The notes below the pieces were generated by a model, which was given only the letters and a program-made list of their open reading frames with translations, had not been told where the DNA came from and ran no database searches. From Candidatus Fermentibacterota bacterium (GTDB lineage: Bacteria > Fermentibacterota > Fermentibacteria > Fermentibacterales > Fermentibacteraceae): DNA of 16,216 bases. The first letter of the stretch is position 1; the number at the start of each line of letters is the position of its first letter. The position numbers were made by a program, and so were the translations under genes. The stretch lies in contig JAAYTY010000129.1 of assembly GCA_012523605.1 (NCBI GenBank), positions 1 to 16,216 on the forward strand, read 5' to 3'. Positions 14,463 through 16,216 of the stretch are shown piece by piece.

Positions 14463-15149
14463 ATGAAGAGAACCTTGTTTGCGGCCATCGCGATACTGAC
14501 GTGTTCCTGCGGCACCACTCGCACGTCGGGCTTCTTCATCGGCCCGACGGTGGGTGCCGCCCCTCCCGGCGAGGAAGCCCCTGACGTCCGGTTCAGGCAG
14601 ACCGCGGTCACCGATTCTATCATCAACTGCTCTTTCTCCAGCGTCCTGGACGCTCCGTTCGGCGCGGACTGCCCGTTCCAGGTGTACGGCGGCGAGCTGC
14701 ACGTGACGAACGCTTCCTCCCCTTCGCCCGTGCTTCTCCTCTCCACCGCCTCGCTGGAGGCCGACGGCATAGTCGAGGCCGAATTCGACATCGAGAGAGG
14801 GCCGTCGCACGCCGTTGTCGGCCTCGTCCTGAGGGCGGAGGACGAGAGGAGCTTCCTGCTGGCCGGTGCGAATTCACGAGGCCAGTACACCGTACAATAC
14901 TGCCTGAGGGGGATGTGGCTACCAGTCATGGGGCTCGACGCATTCGAGGAAAGCAGGCTCATCCCCTTCGACCCCGGGAGTCTCGTGATCACCGCCGAAG
15001 TCCACGGCAGCTATGTCGACCTCTCGGTCAACGGCCAGCTGATACAGGTCGTGAGGTGCGACATGCCTGCGACCGGGCAGGCCGGCGTGTTCGTGGATTC
15101 GTACATGGATGCTCTCGTCGACCGGTTTTCGGTGGTGCCGCTGAGTTGA
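14463..15149 (+). CDS. Predicted lipoprotein with a concanavalin/LamG-like domain
   Basis: The 228-residue protein starts MKRTLFAAIAILTCSCGTT, a lipoprotein-type signal with C14 or C16 as the lipidated residue. The mature part (about 65-226) has the jelly-roll pattern of LamG/DUF1080-like domains: GELHVTN, GIVEAEFDIERG, VVGLVLRAEDERSFLLAG, GQYTVQYCLRGMWLPV, SLVITAEVHGSYVDLSVNGQ and GQAGVFVDSYMDALVDRFSV. Such domains often bind carbohydrate or sit beside carbohydrate-active enzymes. No catalytic residues can be claimed. GAAGGG lies seven bases before the ATG. The stop overlaps the deacetylase start by 4 bases, so the two are probably co-translated and act together at the cell envelope. Exact specificity is unknown. 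Confidence 0.75.
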   Translation: MKRTLFAAIAILTCSCGTTRTSGFFIGPTVGAAPPGEEAPDVRFRQTAVTDSIINCSFSSVLDAPFGADCPFQVYGGELHVTNASSPSPVLLLSTASLEADGIVEAEFDIERGPSHAVVGLVLRAEDERSFLLAGANSRGQYTVQYCLRGMWLPVMGLDAFEESRLIPFDPGSLVITAEVHGSYVDLSVNGQLIQVVRCDMPATGQAGVFVDSYMDALVDRFSVVPLS

Positions 15150-16078
15150 CGATCCTCCCCGCCGCTCTGCTCGCATTCGCGGGGCCGGGCACTTACCAGG
15201 CTGCGCCTCTCACGCCGGATCTCGACGAGCCCGCCGCTTTCGAGAGTGACTGCATTCCCGTTCTCTGCTATCACGGGATCGGAGGGTCCGGCGCTCTCTC
15301 CGTGAGTCCCGAGCGCCTGAGGAGCGACCTCGAGATCCTCTACGAGGCAGGCTTCCACCTGGCCCTCCCATCGGACCTGTTTACCGGCTTCACCAGGGTG
15401 CCCTCGGACAGGATTCCGGTCATCCTGACCTTCGACGACGGCTGGGAGAGCCAGTTCGAGCTCGTGGAAGGCCGGGACGGACTGGAGACGACAGCCGGCT
15501 GCGCGGTGGGGATTCTGGAGGCCTTCTGCGAGGCCCATCCCGACTTCGGGCGTGGAGCCGCCTTCTTCATATCCTGGGACAAGATCCCCTTCGGCCAGGC
15601 CGACCTGATCGACGAGAAGCTCAACTTCCTCCTGGACAACGGATACGAGATCGGGAACCACTCCCTGAGGCATGCGAGCTTCATGAGGATTCCGACCGAC
15701 GAGTGGGAGCGGCATCTTGCAGGAGCCGTGGCGAAGATGAAGCCGTACATCGGCCTGCGGACGAGCCTCGTGACAAGCGTGTCATGGCCCGGCGGCAGAT
15801 TCCCGGAGGGCGCCCGGTTCGACGAGATACTCGAGTCCATGACCTACCAGGGGAGTCCGGTGGCCTCGTGCGGATTCTTGGTGGATGGCTCCCTCCTCGA
15901 TCTCTCGGAATGCACCGGGACAGACGGCAGATACAGAATGGGCCGCTTCGACATGGCCCGGTGCAGCATCTACAGCGTGATCCGCTCCAGGAGGATCGTG
16001 GACAGGGAGCCGAGAACCGGTCTCCACGACCCGCTCCCGTGGAGGGCACGCGCACTGCCCCCGCTCCGGATCAGATAG
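15146..16078 (+). CDS. Polysaccharide deacetylase (NodB homology domain)
   Basis: The 310-residue protein belongs to the carbohydrate esterase 4/NodB group. An early IPVLCYHGIGG (37-47) resembles PgaB/IcaB-type deacetylases. Motif 1 is LTFDDGW (94-100, D97 and D98) and motif 2 is GNHSLRH (170-176), supplying metal ligands H172 and H176. SVSWPGGRFP (211-220) occupies the place of motif 3. A segment of about 105-135 is inserted after motif 1. The likely role is removal of N-acetyl groups from a poly-GlcNAc-type or other envelope glycan. The start is TTG at 15146, overlapping the upstream stop as TTGA. The N-terminus is hydrophobic (MTILPAALLAFAGPG) but lacks a basic residue, so secretion is likely, not certain. 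Confidence 0.9.
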   Translation: MTILPAALLAFAGPGTYQAAPLTPDLDEPAAFESDCIPVLCYHGIGGSGALSVSPERLRSDLEILYEAGFHLALPSDLFTGFTRVPSDRIPVILTFDDGWESQFELVEGRDGLETTAGCAVGILEAFCEAHPDFGRGAAFFISWDKIPFGQADLIDEKLNFLLDNGYEIGNHSLRHASFMRIPTDEWERHLAGAVAKMKPYIGLRTSLVTSVSWPGGRFPEGARFDEILESMTYQGSPVASCGFLVDGSLLDLSECTGTDGRYRMGRFDMARCSIYSVIRSRRIVDREPRTGLHDPLPWRARALPPLRIR

Positions 16079-16216
16079 CCCTGCCCCATCCGGCTCTTCA
16101 CCGTCCGGGGAAGCGTTCCGCGCCCCTGCTCCTGTGACAGCCGGGGTCGCGATGACCGCCGAAGCGTCCGTACACGGGCCTTTCCGGCGGGCGCCGGAGA
16201 CATGCCGCTGCCGCAG
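16079..16216 (+). other. Unassigned region at the right edge
   Basis: No gene can be supported here. Two small inverted repeats are visible: CCGGAT (16066-16071) with ATCCGG (16088-16093), spanning the deacetylase stop codon, and TCCGGCG (16183-16189) with CGCCGGA (16192-16198). Neither is followed by a T-run, so neither is a clear intrinsic terminator. A plus-strand frame from GTG 16135 or ATG 16153 is open to the edge but has no ribosome binding site or recognisable content. Confidence 0.4.

Noticed and set aside
14463..14810. Upstream extension of the adaptor gene beyond ATG 14462
   Set aside because: The extension is antisense to the plus-strand lipoprotein and lacks a signal peptide at its start.
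16135..16216. Plus-strand open frame from GTG 16135 or ATG 16153 to the edge
   Set aside because: There is no ribosome binding site and the short translation is uninformative.
1..16216. CRISPR arrays, insertion sequences, rRNA genes, prophage
   Set aside because: I saw no regularly spaced repeats, transposase or integrase motifs, or rRNA-like segments; the window is continuous housekeeping and envelope genes.

Overview
The window is a GC-rich bacterial chromosome segment. It is almost completely coding: fourteen tightly packed minus-strand genes run from about 14.46 kb down to the left edge, followed by a two-gene plus-strand unit at the right end. Nothing looks like a phage, transposon, CRISPR array or RNA gene. 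The gene set (lipoproteins, an L,D-transpeptidase, a possible outer-membrane beta-barrel, PlsC) suggests a Gram-negative-type envelope. The divergence of several housekeeping proteins, the many TTG/GTG starts and the lack of close resemblance to model phyla suggest an uncultured lineage, perhaps FCB-like. That placement is inference; the sequence alone does not fix the taxon.

Left block, minus strand (24-4390): cmk, plsC, rpsA and mtaB, read right to left, joined by overlaps or an 8-base gap. They make CMP kinase, a lysophosphatidate acyltransferase, ribosomal protein S1 and a tRNA methylthiotransferase. A well-formed sigma70-type promoter (TTGACT, 17 bases, GATAAT) lies just upstream and overlaps the rluB stop codon. 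cmk has no ATG/GTG/TTG start that keeps its P-loop, so it appears to start at CTG. A strong GC hairpin lies between rpsA and mtaB.

Middle block, minus strand (4450-10395): a predicted M15 peptidase, an L,D-transpeptidase, a membrane-anchored eight-repeat PQQ-type propeller, era, scpA, scpB and rluB. This joins peptidoglycan remodelling to ribosome maturation, chromosome condensation and rRNA pseudouridylation. The Era protein has lost the usual NKxD guanine-specificity motif. The peptidase/transpeptidase pair recalls the neighbouring mepK and ldtD genes of E. coli.

Upper block, minus strand (10493-14462): a lipoprotein resembling a HlyD-type adaptor, a short-form glucose-6-phosphate isomerase, an unrecognised exported and possibly beta-barrel protein, and purN, all overlapping. 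A 97-base gap with competing inverted repeats separates purN from the M15 peptidase gene.

Right end, plus strand (14463-16078): a lipoprotein with a concanavalin/LamG-like fold pattern overlaps by four bases a polysaccharide deacetylase, suggesting a small envelope or exopolysaccharide module. Its start codon abuts the start codon of the divergent adaptor gene within one CATATG hexamer, leaving no intergenic DNA. The last 138 bases hold nothing I can assign.
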